From the NCBI GenBank assembly GCA_022410635.1, contig JAJVDF010000429.1, positions 975,427 through 1,039,426 of the forward strand: DNA of 64,000 nucleotides, written 5' to 3'. The notes below the pieces were generated by a model, which was not told the DNA's origin, ran no database searches, and saw only the letters and a program-made list of their open reading frames with translations. Position 1 is the stretch's first letter. Each line of letters begins with the position of its first letter. The position numbers and the translations under genes were made by a program. This document shows positions 41,791 through 51,227 of this stretch, in pieces. Source of the stretch: Tretioscincus oriximinensis (Eukaryota; Chordata; Lepidosauria; Squamata; Gymnophthalmidae).

Positions 41791-42609
41791 CATAAACGCT
41801 GTGCTGTAGGCCACACATGGAAATCGGTTCCCCTGAAGCTGTGCACACGTCTACTAACCCAAGAATTATTAGAATGATTCAAAAATGTTACATGAAATTA
41901 GCAATACCTTCCTTCTCAGCTTCAAATAACAGCCCAAGCCAGACACTGTTAGTGCAAAAAAACATGTTAATAGTTGGTTTGATACAGAAGAAAGGCAGCA
42001 ATAATATTGAGAGAAGCCTATGTGAAGTAGTGAACCGGAATGAGAAATTGATGCCTTATTTATTACATAGCAATAACTGCTATATTATACCGGAAGAAAA
42101 ATGACAATCCATCCCTGCATGATCTGTGGANGGATGTTGCCGTTGACAAAAGATGTTATTGATAGCCATGATAAAGTTCTAAACACTGAGCGATGAAAAC
42201 CCCAACAGCAATACTAAAAAATGGTGGCGCGGAAGTGGAAAATTATGGGAAATGTTAGGGAGGTTTCATCTCAGTACCTCTGGCTCATTATGCTACCAGA
42301 GAAATGTAAAATACATAGACTAGATAAATGCCTTATTAAGCCTTTCATTGCTTTGCTCTGAATACTTGGAGATGTACTTGAATAATGAAAAAATATAGAA
42401 ACGTTTTTATCATATAGTGCAGGCTGCAGTAGGTAGCACTGATAAACCATTGGGTTATTTGCAGAACAGACGAGCATGGAACCTTACAGAAGTTTCACTG
42501 ATGGNAACACTATTGTGCTCCTTTTTAACTGACATAATATGCAAGCATCTAAAAGAAATTGAACTTTGAAATAACAAGCAATTTGTTCCAGTGTGTCTTT
42601 TAAAACAGC
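41791..42609. other. Unique-looking stretch, no gene seen
   Basis: AT-rich, with frames such as 41817-42104 (95 codons) lacking domains. No repeat recognised. Confidence 0.4.
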
Positions 42610-42612
42610 TTA

Positions 42613-43742
42613 GGGGGCGTTCACACGATTATTTTATGCCTCAGTTATAGCGACATTATGAAGGTTGTGTCACACGTGTTAAGCGTGGACCAGTAAAACT
42701 TCCGCAATAAAGGCCATTTATTCCACAATAAACTATTGCTCAGATAATCAGGAATAATAGGGGAGAACGTCCGAAACCTCGCAGCCAACCTCTGTCATCT
42801 CATAGCCAATCCCCTTCATCTCCAGTGTGAACAAAAATAGTGTGAGAGACAGGAGGGGAGAGATGACAGGAGGAAACGCCTCCCTTTTGCTTCGGCAGGG
42901 AAATCTGCCCGCCTTTTCGCCCAGCCAGCCTTCCGTCTGCTTTTGGAGGGTTCCTGCCTGAAGATCAGGTCTGAGAAATGAAGGGGAACATCGACAGACG
43001 TCCTGTCAACCTCCCCACTTCCTCCTCAGCAGCCCCCCAAAGCAGGAAGCCTCCANAAGCACACGGAGGGTTGGCTGGCCCCATCCATATGGAGCCTGGG
43101 CTAAACAGGAAAAAGCAAGCAGCTGAGTATGGATGGGGCCGGCAGACCTCCGTCTGCTTTTAGAGAGTTCCTGCCTGGAGATCGGGTCTGAGAAAGGAAG
43201 GGGAACAGGTACAGACATCCTGCCAACCTCCCCACCTCCTCCTCAGCAGCCCCCCAAAGCAGGAAAACCTCCCAAAAAACAACAAGGGCTGGCTTGCCCC
43301 ATCCATACAGAGCCTTGGTTGGACAGGAAAAAGCAAATGGCTGCCTTCTGCCCAGGCTCCGTATGGATGGGGCCAGCAGACCTCCGTTTGCTTTTGGAGG
43401 GTTTCTGCTGTGGGGGGCATCTGAGGAGGATGTGGGGAGATTGACGGGACGTGGAGGGCTGGCTGGACAGGAAACCGCTTCTCGTGACACACAGCCGGCT
43501 CTGCTGCATTGCTTCAGCTTTGCCCTCCTTCCAGCCATATCTGTTGGGCTGGTTTGAAGAAGGGCACAGCCGAAGCAATGCGGCAGAGCCGGCTGTGTGG
43601 CACGAGAATTCANGTATACGTGTGAACAGGACACGCCATTGTATATTTTGGAATATAGCTTCGTGGTGTGAAGGGATAGGCATTTGCTACATTCCAGAAT
43701 ATAAGTTTATTCCGGTTTTTAGCTCATCATGTGAACGCACCC
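42613..43742. mobile_element. 1.13-kb TIR element with TTA duplication (Harbinger-like)
   Basis: Left terminus GGGGGCGTTCACACGATTA and right terminus, reverse-complemented, GGGTGCGTTCACATGATGA (16 of 19 match). Both are flanked by TTA (42610-42612 and 43743-43745). A 3-bp TTA duplication with such ends is typical of PIF/Harbinger DNA transposons. The interior is GC-rich and holds a roughly 217-bp direct repeat (units at 42929 and 43146, partial third at 43381). It also holds several inverted repeats, including ACACAGCCGGCTCTGCTGCA (43489-) against its partner at 43582-43600. Frames of up to 177 codons inside have no transposase resemblance; non-autonomous. Confidence 0.75.
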
Positions 43743-43822
43743 TTAGCGTTTAGTCTTAACTTCATGACAGAAACATTAAAAAACACATGAGCAGCAGTTT
43801 GGTGACTGGTTGAATTTGAAAA

Positions 43823-44585
43823 ATCATAGAATCTGAGTTGGAAGGGACTTCCAGGGTCATTTTCCTTCTAGAAGAGGAGGGGGGAGCTAGCAGTCTGGTT
43901 AGCTTTAAGACAGGATTAGAGAAGATCATGAAAATCAAGGTGATAAATAGATACTAGGATGGATCTCTTGATCCTGCCTCTGGGATGGAGCAACTGGCAG
44001 GATTCCTGAAATACCATTTGCAGGGAGTCAAGAACATGTGAGAGTTAGGGCATCGTCTGTTTCAGACTGCCCAGGGGCAATTGGTGNTCTTCTGTGTGAG
44101 ACAGAAGTCTGNACTGGATTGGTTCTGGCTTGATTCAACAGAGCTCCTCTTATATTCTTATGGGGTCCAACTCCCAGAGCAATACTGGTCCCCCTGAACC
44201 TTCCCAGACAGATGGCTGCCCAGATAGTGAAGAATTCCAGTGAAGGAGTAATCACCATCTTCTATGGCTGCCTGGTCCATTGGTTGATCATCCTTCCTAT
44301 CATAAAGTTTCTTCTGATAGCTACTTCCTTGCAGTTTCATCCCATTGTTTCTTGTCCTTGTATGTGCCAATGAGAACAAAATTGATCTCTCTGCTCCATG
44401 GCAGCCCTTTGGGTAGTTGTAGGTAGCTATCTGCTCTCCTTTCAGTCTTCTCTTTTGCAGACTAAACCTCCCTATAAGTGTTCCTCATAGAATTGGTTTC
44501 CAGACTACTCACCATCTTTGAGACTTTTCATTGGATTTCCTCTATTTTGCCAATGTCCTTTTGAAAAGGAGTGTCCATAATTGAA
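43823..44585 (-). mobile_element. CR1-B LINE split by a CR1-A insertion
   Basis: The minus-strand CR1-B starts at AATCATAGAATCTGAGTTGG (43823-) and reaches CCAGGGTCAT at 43861. It resumes at GGGGTCCAACTCCCAGAGCA (44161) and continues to about 44585 through TTTCATCCCATTGTTTCTTG and TCAGTCTTCTCTTTTGCAGA. The two parts are contiguous in intact CR1-B. Decayed. Confidence 0.88.
43864..44160 (+). mobile_element. CR1-A LINE 3' end inside CR1-B
   Basis: Plus-strand CR1-A: AGCTTTAAGACAGGATTAGA, CTGGGATGGAGCAACTGGCA, CCATTTGCAGGGAGTCAAGA, ending in CTCCTCTTATATTCTTAT. It interrupts the minus-strand CR1-B, so it is younger. Confidence 0.9.
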
Positions 44586-45859
44586 CTTTGTTAAATGTTG
44601 TACAAATTATAAACATGCTATTGAAATCAAAATGTTATCAGGTTTATACGTAGCAGTATCTTATGAATGGTGCTTTCTCCAAATTAAGTTTGACACTTTG
44701 ATCCAGGAATTGTTTCAAAGTGCTTATTGTAGGATGCTGTGAATGACCCAACCTGCATCCTTCTACCTTCCTCTACCCCTGAGATATGGTTATTCCCTAG
44801 AGAAAATTTTTCTTATCAGAAAATGACAATACTAACGCAAAATCCATCCCAATAAATTGCTTTGTGTCTGAATAGGGGATGTGAACATGGCTATTATCAA
44901 CATCCAGAGCTTCTACAGGTTTTTGAAATGTCAAATTTGAAACTTAAAGTTATAAAGTTTGGATATTTAAATACCCAACCTTTGGGTTAACACTGAAGTT
45001 CATTTGTGAGAACAGCCTCTTTAGAGCGTATTGGTTTTATGTTAGAATAAGAGAAAGAGGAGATAAAGATTACTGAGTGAAAGAATTACAGATAATTAAG
45101 TGCTGAGCTCCCCCGTATTCAGAAAGATATGACATAGTTATTTTAAGAACACAGTAATGATCGGAAATAAACTTTTAATAGTGTTAGTCCAAATGCCATT
45201 TTTTTTCCCCGAGAGTGGAAAATTCAGCAATATGCGCCACGAGAACATTTTCTGCCGAAATCAAGTATTATTGCTAAAAATACATGGTTCTTGTAAAAAT
45301 GGAAACGAACATGAGGATGGTTTGTCCCAAATTAGTACAACAGATTGAACAAGCAAATAAAATCTGGAGGAATCTGTGCTTCAAATTATAGATGCAAAAA
45401 CTCTGAACAAATTCCTAGAAGGATGGCAATTTTGCTTTCAAAAAGTTGGACCCTCTGCCTTATATCTTCCGAAAGGAGTTTGATCTTTGGAGAGAAAAGA
45501 CGTCACTGTTTTGTGACTTCACCTCGTTTTTATCTAGATTGCATTCAAGTATAAATCTACTGACAGTTTAATGGTGATGCAAAAATGGTTTACAGGCAAA
45601 CCATGGTTTCTCTGTTTCTTTTTTTAATAAATTATCTTATATACCTCTGAAATAATGCCTCCTGTCACTCTTCTCCTGAACTGGATAGATTTCTTTTGCA
45701 GTATCTATAGAGCACCTCTTTATTCTGATATTAAATTATAATCTNCTGTATCAGTTCCACAGTTCTAATCGCCTCATCCTTTACTTTAACGGTATATTCT
45801 ACATTTTGCCATTCTGTCTGGTCTTGAAAGAAAGATTTTCTGTCCATGTGACACATTTG
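44586..45859. other. Unique-looking stretch, no gene seen
   Basis: No repeat or gene recognised in about 1.27 kb, one of the longest repeat-poor stretches of the window. Confidence 0.4.
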
Positions 45860-46040
45860 CTGGTGATCAAGAGGAAGTCCACTTGCCCCTCCTCCCAAGT
45901 GCTATTGGGTAGTTTGCTGTCAATCTCAGACTCCTTCACCTCTCACCCTAACCCTTTCTCACCAGAACTATCCACACATCACAATAAACCTCAATAAACC
46001 TACACAATAGTGTTAATTTTCACAATAAACCTACACGGTA
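45860..46040 (+). repeat. T-family dispersed repeat, 5' part
   Basis: AAGAGGAAGTCCACTTGCCC, CTCCTCCCAAGTGCTATTGG and GTAGTTTGCTGTCAATCTC match 58286-58350. Runs of CACAATAAACCT follow (the other copy has CACAGTAAACC). Confidence 0.65.
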
Positions 46041-46129
46041 ATTCAACCGCTGATTTCCCTCCTAAACCAAGACCTCCTCCAGACAATCTGGAACAGCCCA
46101 GTTGCCTATCCGTCCTCAGCTTTCTGCTT

Positions 46130-46255
46130 CACCATAGTGACGCATCCACGGGGAACTATTCTCCATTGCATGTCCGAGAACTCATGTGCATCGTCTCCCG
46201 ATTGANGGCTTCTTCTCTTCCCCTCATATATCTGAGCTCCAGTGCGCAAGTCTTG
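46130..46255. repeat. V-family dispersed repeat, copy 2
   Basis: Aligns with 31515-31660 (CACCATAGTGACG, GAACTCATGTGCATCGTCTC, TTCCCCTCATATATCTGAGC). Confidence 0.5.
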
Positions 46256-46519
46256 CTTTGAATCCCAGCCAAGTGTGCAGACCATGTCTCAAATCCTGCT
46301 GATTCCTCACCCGTTCCCATGTCTGTGCACCAACTGGGGGAAAGGGAAGCCCACCCCGATAGCAGCTTGTGACTACTGTCAAGAAAACCTGGGGCAACTA
46401 AGGTTTTAGCAAATGGATCAGTAAAACTCTGCGAGTACATGAGGCAGAATCTTCCTGAATCTTCCCCCCTTATCTGGGGGACTGGAAATACTTTATTACA
46501 TTGGCTCTAAATCCTGATA

Positions 46520-46614
46520 GCTTCCAGTTTACATAACAAAATCTGGTGAGGAAAATACAACAGAAATTTGACTTTCAAGTGGATTATTGACCCTGTGTGG
46601 GTGCAGCAATGCCT
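46520..46614 (+). repeat. T-family dispersed repeat, 3' part
   Basis: CATAACAAAATCTGGTGAGG, CAACAGAAATTTGACTTTCA, AGTGGATTATTGACCCTGTG match 24040-24110 and 58755-58830. A family-2 SINE follows at once. Confidence 0.7.
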
Positions 46615-46922
46615 CAGTGGCACAAATGGCTCAGTGGCCTAAGTGCCATTCTTTCACCTGAGAGATGGGGTTTGGAGGCTCTATGTTGGACATGGGGAGG
46701 GCTGAGTGCCTTCTACTAGCCTGCAGCCCTAACCAACACAGCTATCTGAAAGCAAGAATTGCAAGAAATTGCAACAGACAGCAACTAAGATAAATGGGAA
46801 CCACNGCAGAGTAGTGGGGAAGATAGAATGTAAGCCTTCAGGTGAAAATAACCCTGTAAGCCACTTTGAGTCCCCTTGGGTGAGAGAAGCTGTGTATAAA
46901 AAACAAGTTCTTCTTCTTCTTG
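46615..46922 (+). mobile_element. tRNA-derived SINE (family 2), full length
   Basis: The head AATGGCTCAGTGGCCTAAGT is A-box-like and GATGGGGTTTGGAGGCTC is B-box-like. The body contains CAGCTATCTGAAAGCAAGAA and AGATAAATGGGAACCAC, and the 3' module is CTGTAAGCCACTTTGAGTCC with TGTATAAAAAACAAG. A CTT tail (46909-46921) ends it. Confidence 0.93.
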
Positions 46923-47155
46923 GCTCTGTCACTAAGGAGATGGCCTTTCACCTGGGAGATGGGGTTTCGAAGCCCTGTGACATACATGGGGAGGGGTTAG
47001 TGCCTTCCCCTAGCATGCAGCTTTAGCCAACTCAGCTATTTGAAAGAGATGCAAATTTGTAATTGCATTTCAATTAGATAATCTGGTGGGGAAGATAGAA
47101 TAAGATGTCAGCCTTCTGGCAAAAATTAACCCTGTAAGAAGAAGAGGAAGAGGAA
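46923..47155 (+). mobile_element. tRNA-derived SINE (family 2), tandem second copy
   Basis: Begins immediately after the previous tail: GGCTCTGTCACTAAGGAGAT, then ACCTGGGAGATGGGGTTTCG, AGCCAACTCAGCTATTTGAA, and AACCCTGTAAGAAGAAGAGG. Shortened in the middle and at the 3' end. Confidence 0.88.
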
Positions 47156-47329
47156 GATTTACTTACTACCACCTTCCTGATGAGTTATTTCAGGCTTTTC
47201 AAAGTGTAACAGAGCAGCAAAATTCATCTGACAACTTAGTTTATAGTAAAGTAGTGGAATTAGCCTATTGTGTTATGTTAATGCTCCCCCTTGCTCCCAT
47301 GTGTAACTCTGTCTGCTCCCTGCATTGCC

Positions 47330-47450
47330 ACTTATTTGTTTGTCCTTCTTTCGTTTTCTTTTTCTTTTTTCCTTCTTACTTACTTTCCCTGTTTCTTTTT
47401 TCTCCTTTTTTTCATCCATTCTTTCCTTTATTCTTCTTCTTCTTTCCAAT
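47330..47450. repeat. Polypyrimidine tract
   Basis: TTTGTTTGTCC then CTTTTTTCC/CTTCTTCTTC-type runs, directly before the W-family repeat as at 8.4 kb. Confidence 0.85.
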
Positions 47451-47645
47451 ACTGGTCNCAGCACTGAGCCCTGGGATATTCCACATCTCTCACCTCTTTC
47501 CACCTCTGTTTTCTGTCTTTTAGCCGGTTTCCAACCCAGGGCTTGGGGCTTTGACTGCCTCCAGAGACCCAAGCTCTGGAGGCTGCCAAAGTTCCAAGCC
47601 CTGTCATTGGGTCTCTGGAGGCAGTCAAAGCCCCAAGCCCAAGTT
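47451..47645. repeat. W-family repeat with a perfect 34-bp inverted repeat
   Basis: 47451-47538 aligns with 8526-8640. The inverted repeat has arms 47539-47572 and 47607-47640, perfect over 34 bases (left arm starts GGGCTTGGGGCTTTGACTGC) with a 34-base spacer. The spacer carries a third, diverged version of the module (CTCTGGAGGCTGCCAAAG). In the minus frame GISQGSVLxPVL resembles a reverse transcriptase motif, so an old LINE origin is possible. Confidence 0.75.
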
Positions 47646-48214
47646 AGACTCTGTCGTACACATTTTATTATATGTACAGATAATTACTCCTACTCTGTTC
47701 CTTTCTTACAAGAGAATGAAACCCATTTTTAGAAATGGGCAAAACTATCAATCTGCTCTTGAGGCTGTTGGAAAGGACTTGTAACATTTTTTGAAAGGGC
47801 TGCAGGTCACTGGGGATGTGCAATAATAATTAAAAAACGCAGCAGTGAGAGAAGTTATCTGGTATTTGCATAACTCTGATCAATTTTAAAAACTTCCTCT
47901 GTACATTTGATGGTAAGGTCAATAACAGCAATGTCATTAGAACACTCTTGAAGACAAACGGCTTCCCAAGGACTTCCCAATAGTGCAATACAAATTAGAT
48001 TACAATCCATTATTGAGTGTTTCACTAAGGCATTACAAAACAAGTTCACCAGATAAAAGTGTTTTTATCATGTCTATTTTCCAGCAAACGTAACAGTCTC
48101 TCTTGCTCGCTCTGTTTAGTCACTGCTTTACATTTAAACGTGGCAACGGCATTCCCTTCGTCCTTTGGAAAGACTAAGCAGCGTTTCATTACTTAGTCCT
48201 GTTTACCTCTCTCA
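47646..48214. other. Unique-looking stretch, no gene seen
   Basis: No repeat or gene recognised. Confidence 0.4.
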
Positions 48215-48361
48215 GGCCCTGTCCCCACTGAGCCTTATTCTGAGTTATATCTCGGTACAGAGCTTGGTCATCCACATGCCAGTGTAGGCTGTGGCAGGCG
48301 CCATTCGGCACATTCCTATTCTGAGACATAGCCAAGAAGAAGGCTCAGTGGGGACAGGGCC
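48215..48361. mobile_element. CCCTGTCCCC-type MITE, best copy
   Basis: A 147-bp element with perfect outer 22-bp inverted repeats (GGCCCTGTCCCCACTGAGCC at left, its reverse complement at right). The arms extend imperfectly to about 39 bp. The core contains CATCCACATGCCAGTGTAGG. No clear target duplication, so the superfamily is open. Confidence 0.87.
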
Positions 48362-48529
48362 ACAAGGACCTATAGTATTGTAATATGTAGTATTACAGTA
48401 GTATTTTCTTTTTTGATTTTTATCAGGCTTAAGTTGCCCTAACCTGACACCAGGTCTTGTAAATACTTGCCTACCACATACAGTAGCGTTCAAAGAAAAA
48501 GCTGTGTCATTTGGGGTCTAAATGATCCA

Positions 48530-48765
48530 CTAAGGGTATNANTGGATACTAGGAGAGTTGTCTGGATGTTGGCTCCCGGATGGAGCAACAGGCAGGACTC
48601 TTGAAATAACATTTGCAGGGAGTCATGAGCAGGTGCATATTTTGCTTTCCTCTGTTCGGACTACCCAGGTGCATCTGGTGGGCCTCTGGGTGACACAGAA
48701 TGCTGGACTTGATGGGCTGTGGCCTGATCCAGGATGGCTCTTCTGATGTTCTTATGTTCTTAATA
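48530..48765 (+). mobile_element. CR1-A LINE, 3' untranslated region
   Basis: Starts at TAAGGGTATNANTGGATACT and ends with TTCTGATGTTCTTATGTTCT. Contains GGATGGAGCAACAGGCAGGA and GGTGCATCTGGTGGGCCTCT. Little diverged. Confidence 0.93.
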
Positions 48766-48789
48766 AGAGCTCTTAAAGTCTACCATGTA

Positions 48790-48880
48790 AAAGAAAGGCT
48801 GCAGGAGCTTTCTNGGACAGGCCTACATTTTCAGATGCTATGGAGCGTTTGCAACAGCATCTCATAGCTCCTTAGAGAAA
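48790..48880 (-). repeat. R-family fragment
   Basis: GCAGGAGCTTTCTNGGACAG, TTTTCAGATGCTATGGAG and TCTCATAGCTCCTTAGAGAA are R-unit blocks in a rearranged order. Confidence 0.6.
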
Positions 48881-49309
48881 GAGAAGAAGAAAAGTAGGCC
48901 GGGTGGAGATTTTCTAGACAGCTGTACTTCTTCTCATTCTATGGGTGCAGATGCACTGGGGCATTAATGCGAGGTGGAGAACAGAATTTTCCACTTCGTC
49001 TTGAAAGTGAACTGAGGGCGTAAGATAAAGGAAATCCTCGCCTCATTTCGAACGCTCATCCCCATTCCCTTGTCCCTTTCCCCTTGCCTGCCTTGCCTCC
49101 CGATTCCCCAGCCTCGTTCTCGAAGTTCTCTTAATGCGCATTTCAAAACAGAATGGCGAGGACGCAAAATCGCCACGTGCTGCGCAGCTGAAAGTGGCGA
49201 TGAGCATTTAGATTGACACGGGAGTACTTGGGAGACCGTTTTTACAGGAACGCAATGCGAACGGTCGGCTCCTGCTTCGCGTTAAGCCCAAGTGCGTCTG
49301 CAGCATTAT
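48881..49309. other. Unique-looking stretch, no gene seen
   Basis: No repeat or gene recognised. Confidence 0.4.
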
Positions 49310-49450
49310 GAGTTCTAGCAAAGGGGTCTTGCAGCTCCTTAGAGACTAACAAGAAAATGGAAGACAGCAAGAGCTTTCCAGGACAGGTCTGCTTCTTCAG
49401 ATGCTACGGAATCCAGCAAGCAGGTCTCACTGCACCTGAGAGATACACAA
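49310..49450 (-). repeat. R-family unit
   Basis: TCTAGCAAAGGGGTCTTGCA, CTTAGAGACTAACAAGAAAA, CAAGAGCTTTCCAGGACAGG and TGCTTCTTCAGATGCTACGG are in standard order; a partial second unit follows (CCAGCAAGCAGGTCTCACTG). Confidence 0.85.
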
Positions 49451-49500
49451 GGAAAAGCTTGGGGTTAGAGAGGGAAAAGGTAGAGTGCATGGAAGGCGAG

Positions 49501-49925
49501 CAGATCTTTTGTTTATATATTTTTATTTTATACATAAAAACCCCAAAACAGTAGTATTCATAATAATCAACCATATTATCCAATATTAAACATAATATTA
49601 AACATAAATCTTGACAAACCCATAACCNACCCACTCATTCCAAAAAAAGGACTATAACCATTTGTACAACAGAGGAAACACTTGCAATTCCACATTTTCC
49701 CACTGTGATCCAGATCTTCTGCCAGGTGTGCATCTTGTAACTTTTTCCCATTTTTGTTTAATTGCGAAACCATGATATTGGTCCAAAAAACTTTTATCCA
49801 TGATAAATCATTTTTCAAATGTCCAGGATATTTTCCTTCCCATAATGACATCAATAATTGCCCAAAATTTTCTGACCTCTGGACAGTGCCACCCCACGTA
49901 TGGGCATAGCTTCTAATCATTAGCT
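49501..49925 (-). mobile_element. L1-like LINE, 3' end fragment
   Basis: A minus-strand open frame (49920-49576) reads YAHTWGGTVQRSENFGQLL and WTNIMVSQLNKNGKKLQDAH. These resemble the C-terminal 'HMWW..C..V..FW' region and following end of L1 ORF2. The left end is A/T-rich (TTTATATATTTTTATTTTAT), as an inverted 3' end would be. Similarity is weak; another LINE clade is possible. Confidence 0.5.
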
Positions 49926-49934
49926 AGCAGGTCT

Positions 49935-50090
49935 TTAGAGGTGTCTGCTATGCAATCAGGCAAATGGCGTCAGCTGGAAAAACGGTGCCCAGGGGCGTTT
50001 TCAGCGAGTGGATCGCTGAACCTGCGTGAACTTTCAGCCTTATGTCGGTGCCATTGTGATAAGAATCCTTCATGGGGAGGCAGCTGAAGA
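49935..50090 (+). repeat. Z-family repeat, 3' part only
   Basis: GCGAGTGGATCGCTGAACCT, GCGTGAACTTTCAGCCTTAT and AATCCTTCATGGGGAGG match the ends of the copies at 38.4 and 41.4 kb. The motif-bearing 5' part is missing. Confidence 0.7.
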
Positions 50091-50095
50091 TTTCA

Positions 50096-50589
50096 CATGC
50101 AGTCAGTATTGCGAATTATTCTGCAAAAGAAGCATTTCAGAAACAAATATAACTTGGGTGGAAAAGAGTCTGGTTGGTAGCATTGATCATTTTATTTTTT
50201 CTAAAAAAGAAAACCCTAAAATTACACCTTTACTTTCCTTTTTCTTTTTTATTTGATCATTTTAGTCTTTGAGGGTTTTTTTTAAAAAAAACAAACCACA
50301 CACTGAGAGGTTCCTTCCAATCATGAATTTATAATCATTATTACAGCCTAATCATAATTTCAGAATTGGATTAATTTGCTTAATTGATTACAAACCTGAT
50401 TGGGGCCTCAAAGGATGGGAGTCTCCCATGGGAACGGTCGAAGGGCTGTAGAATGCCTAAGATCAGGCAGATAATAATAATTATTACTTGCAAAAATAAG
50501 TAAAAATTGTATGGGCTTTTTTGGCTCTAGGAAAAGGCCCAGCTGGTGTGCAGGGAGGAAGCACCCNCGTTCCCAGCTACGCCACCATT
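50096..50589. other. Unique AT-rich stretch, possible conserved non-coding DNA
   Basis: Rich in TAAT cores between 50325 and 50400 (ATAATCATTATTACAG, GGATTAATTTGCTTAATTGA). No gene or repeat recognised. Confidence 0.35.
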
Positions 50590-50700
50590 TGTTCCCTAGC
50601 ACCTGAAGAAGAAGACTTGCCTACAAAGCCTCCTACTTTCCGTTTGTTAGTTTCTAAAGTGCTACACCCCCAGCCCCTTGCTGGACATCCTACCAGTCAC
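50590..50700 (+). repeat. R-family unit
   Basis: CCTAGCACCTGAAGAAGAAG, ACTTGCCTACAAAGCC, TTTGTTAGTTTCTAAAGTGC and CCCCTTGCTGGACATCC in the usual plus order. Confidence 0.85.
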
Positions 50701-50711
50701 CAGTATTCCCT

Positions 50712-50960
50712 TATCATTCCTAATAGCAGGAGAAGGAGAAGGAGAGGAGGAGGAGTTGATTTTGATACGCTGCATTTCTAAACCTGAAGGGGCTCAAAGG
50801 GGTTTCCACAATCTGTGTTCTTCTCTTCACCACTGACCCCTTGTAGGTGGGGCTGAGGGAGCGCCAAGGAGTGATGACCATCTGGCCATCTGGTCACCCA
50901 GCTGGCTTCATGCATTCTGTGCTGGTGGGCGAGACAACGAACCAGGAACTCTATACTGAG
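50712..50960 (-). mobile_element. tRNA-derived SINE (family 1)
   Basis: AGGAGAAGGAGAAGGAGAGG is the inverted tail. TGATTTTGATACGCTGCATT, CCTTGTAGGTGGGGCTGAGG and CACCCAGCTGGCTTCATGCA follow. The head at the right is poorly preserved. Confidence 0.82.
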
Positions 50961-51061
50961 CATGCCCAGCCAGCAATTCTGTGCTGGCATGTGAGACAAC
51001 TACCCACACTCAGCCAGCGAATCTTCCTGGCNTAATCCCATTAAGGATCATACACCCAGGA

Positions 51062-51227
51062 AGGCTTCTTTATGGACACCAAGGGTATAAATGAACAGGC
51101 GCATATTTTGCTTTCCTCTGTTCAGGCTGCCCAGGTGCATCTGGGGGGCCTCTGTGTGGGACAGAATGCTGGACTAGAAGGGCTGTGGCATGANCCAGTA
51201 TGCCTCGTCTGATGTTCTTATGTTCTT
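51062..51227 (+). mobile_element. CR1-A LINE 3' end, target of the L1 insertion
   Basis: TTTATGGACACCAAGGGTAT through GGTGCATCTGGGGGGCCTCT to the terminus ATGTTCTTATGTTCTT at 51212-51227, where the L1 begins. The same 16 bases recur at 53743-53758. Confidence 0.95.

Noticed and set aside
43101..43634. 177-codon minus-strand protein and overlapping frames
   Set aside because: Inside the GC-rich, self-repeating part of the TIR element; frames are open on both strands and carry no transposase or other domain.
46615..46690. Functional tRNA gene
   Set aside because: The A- and B-box-like head belongs to a SINE: the acceptor and anticodon stems do not pair well, and a SINE body with CTT tail follows.
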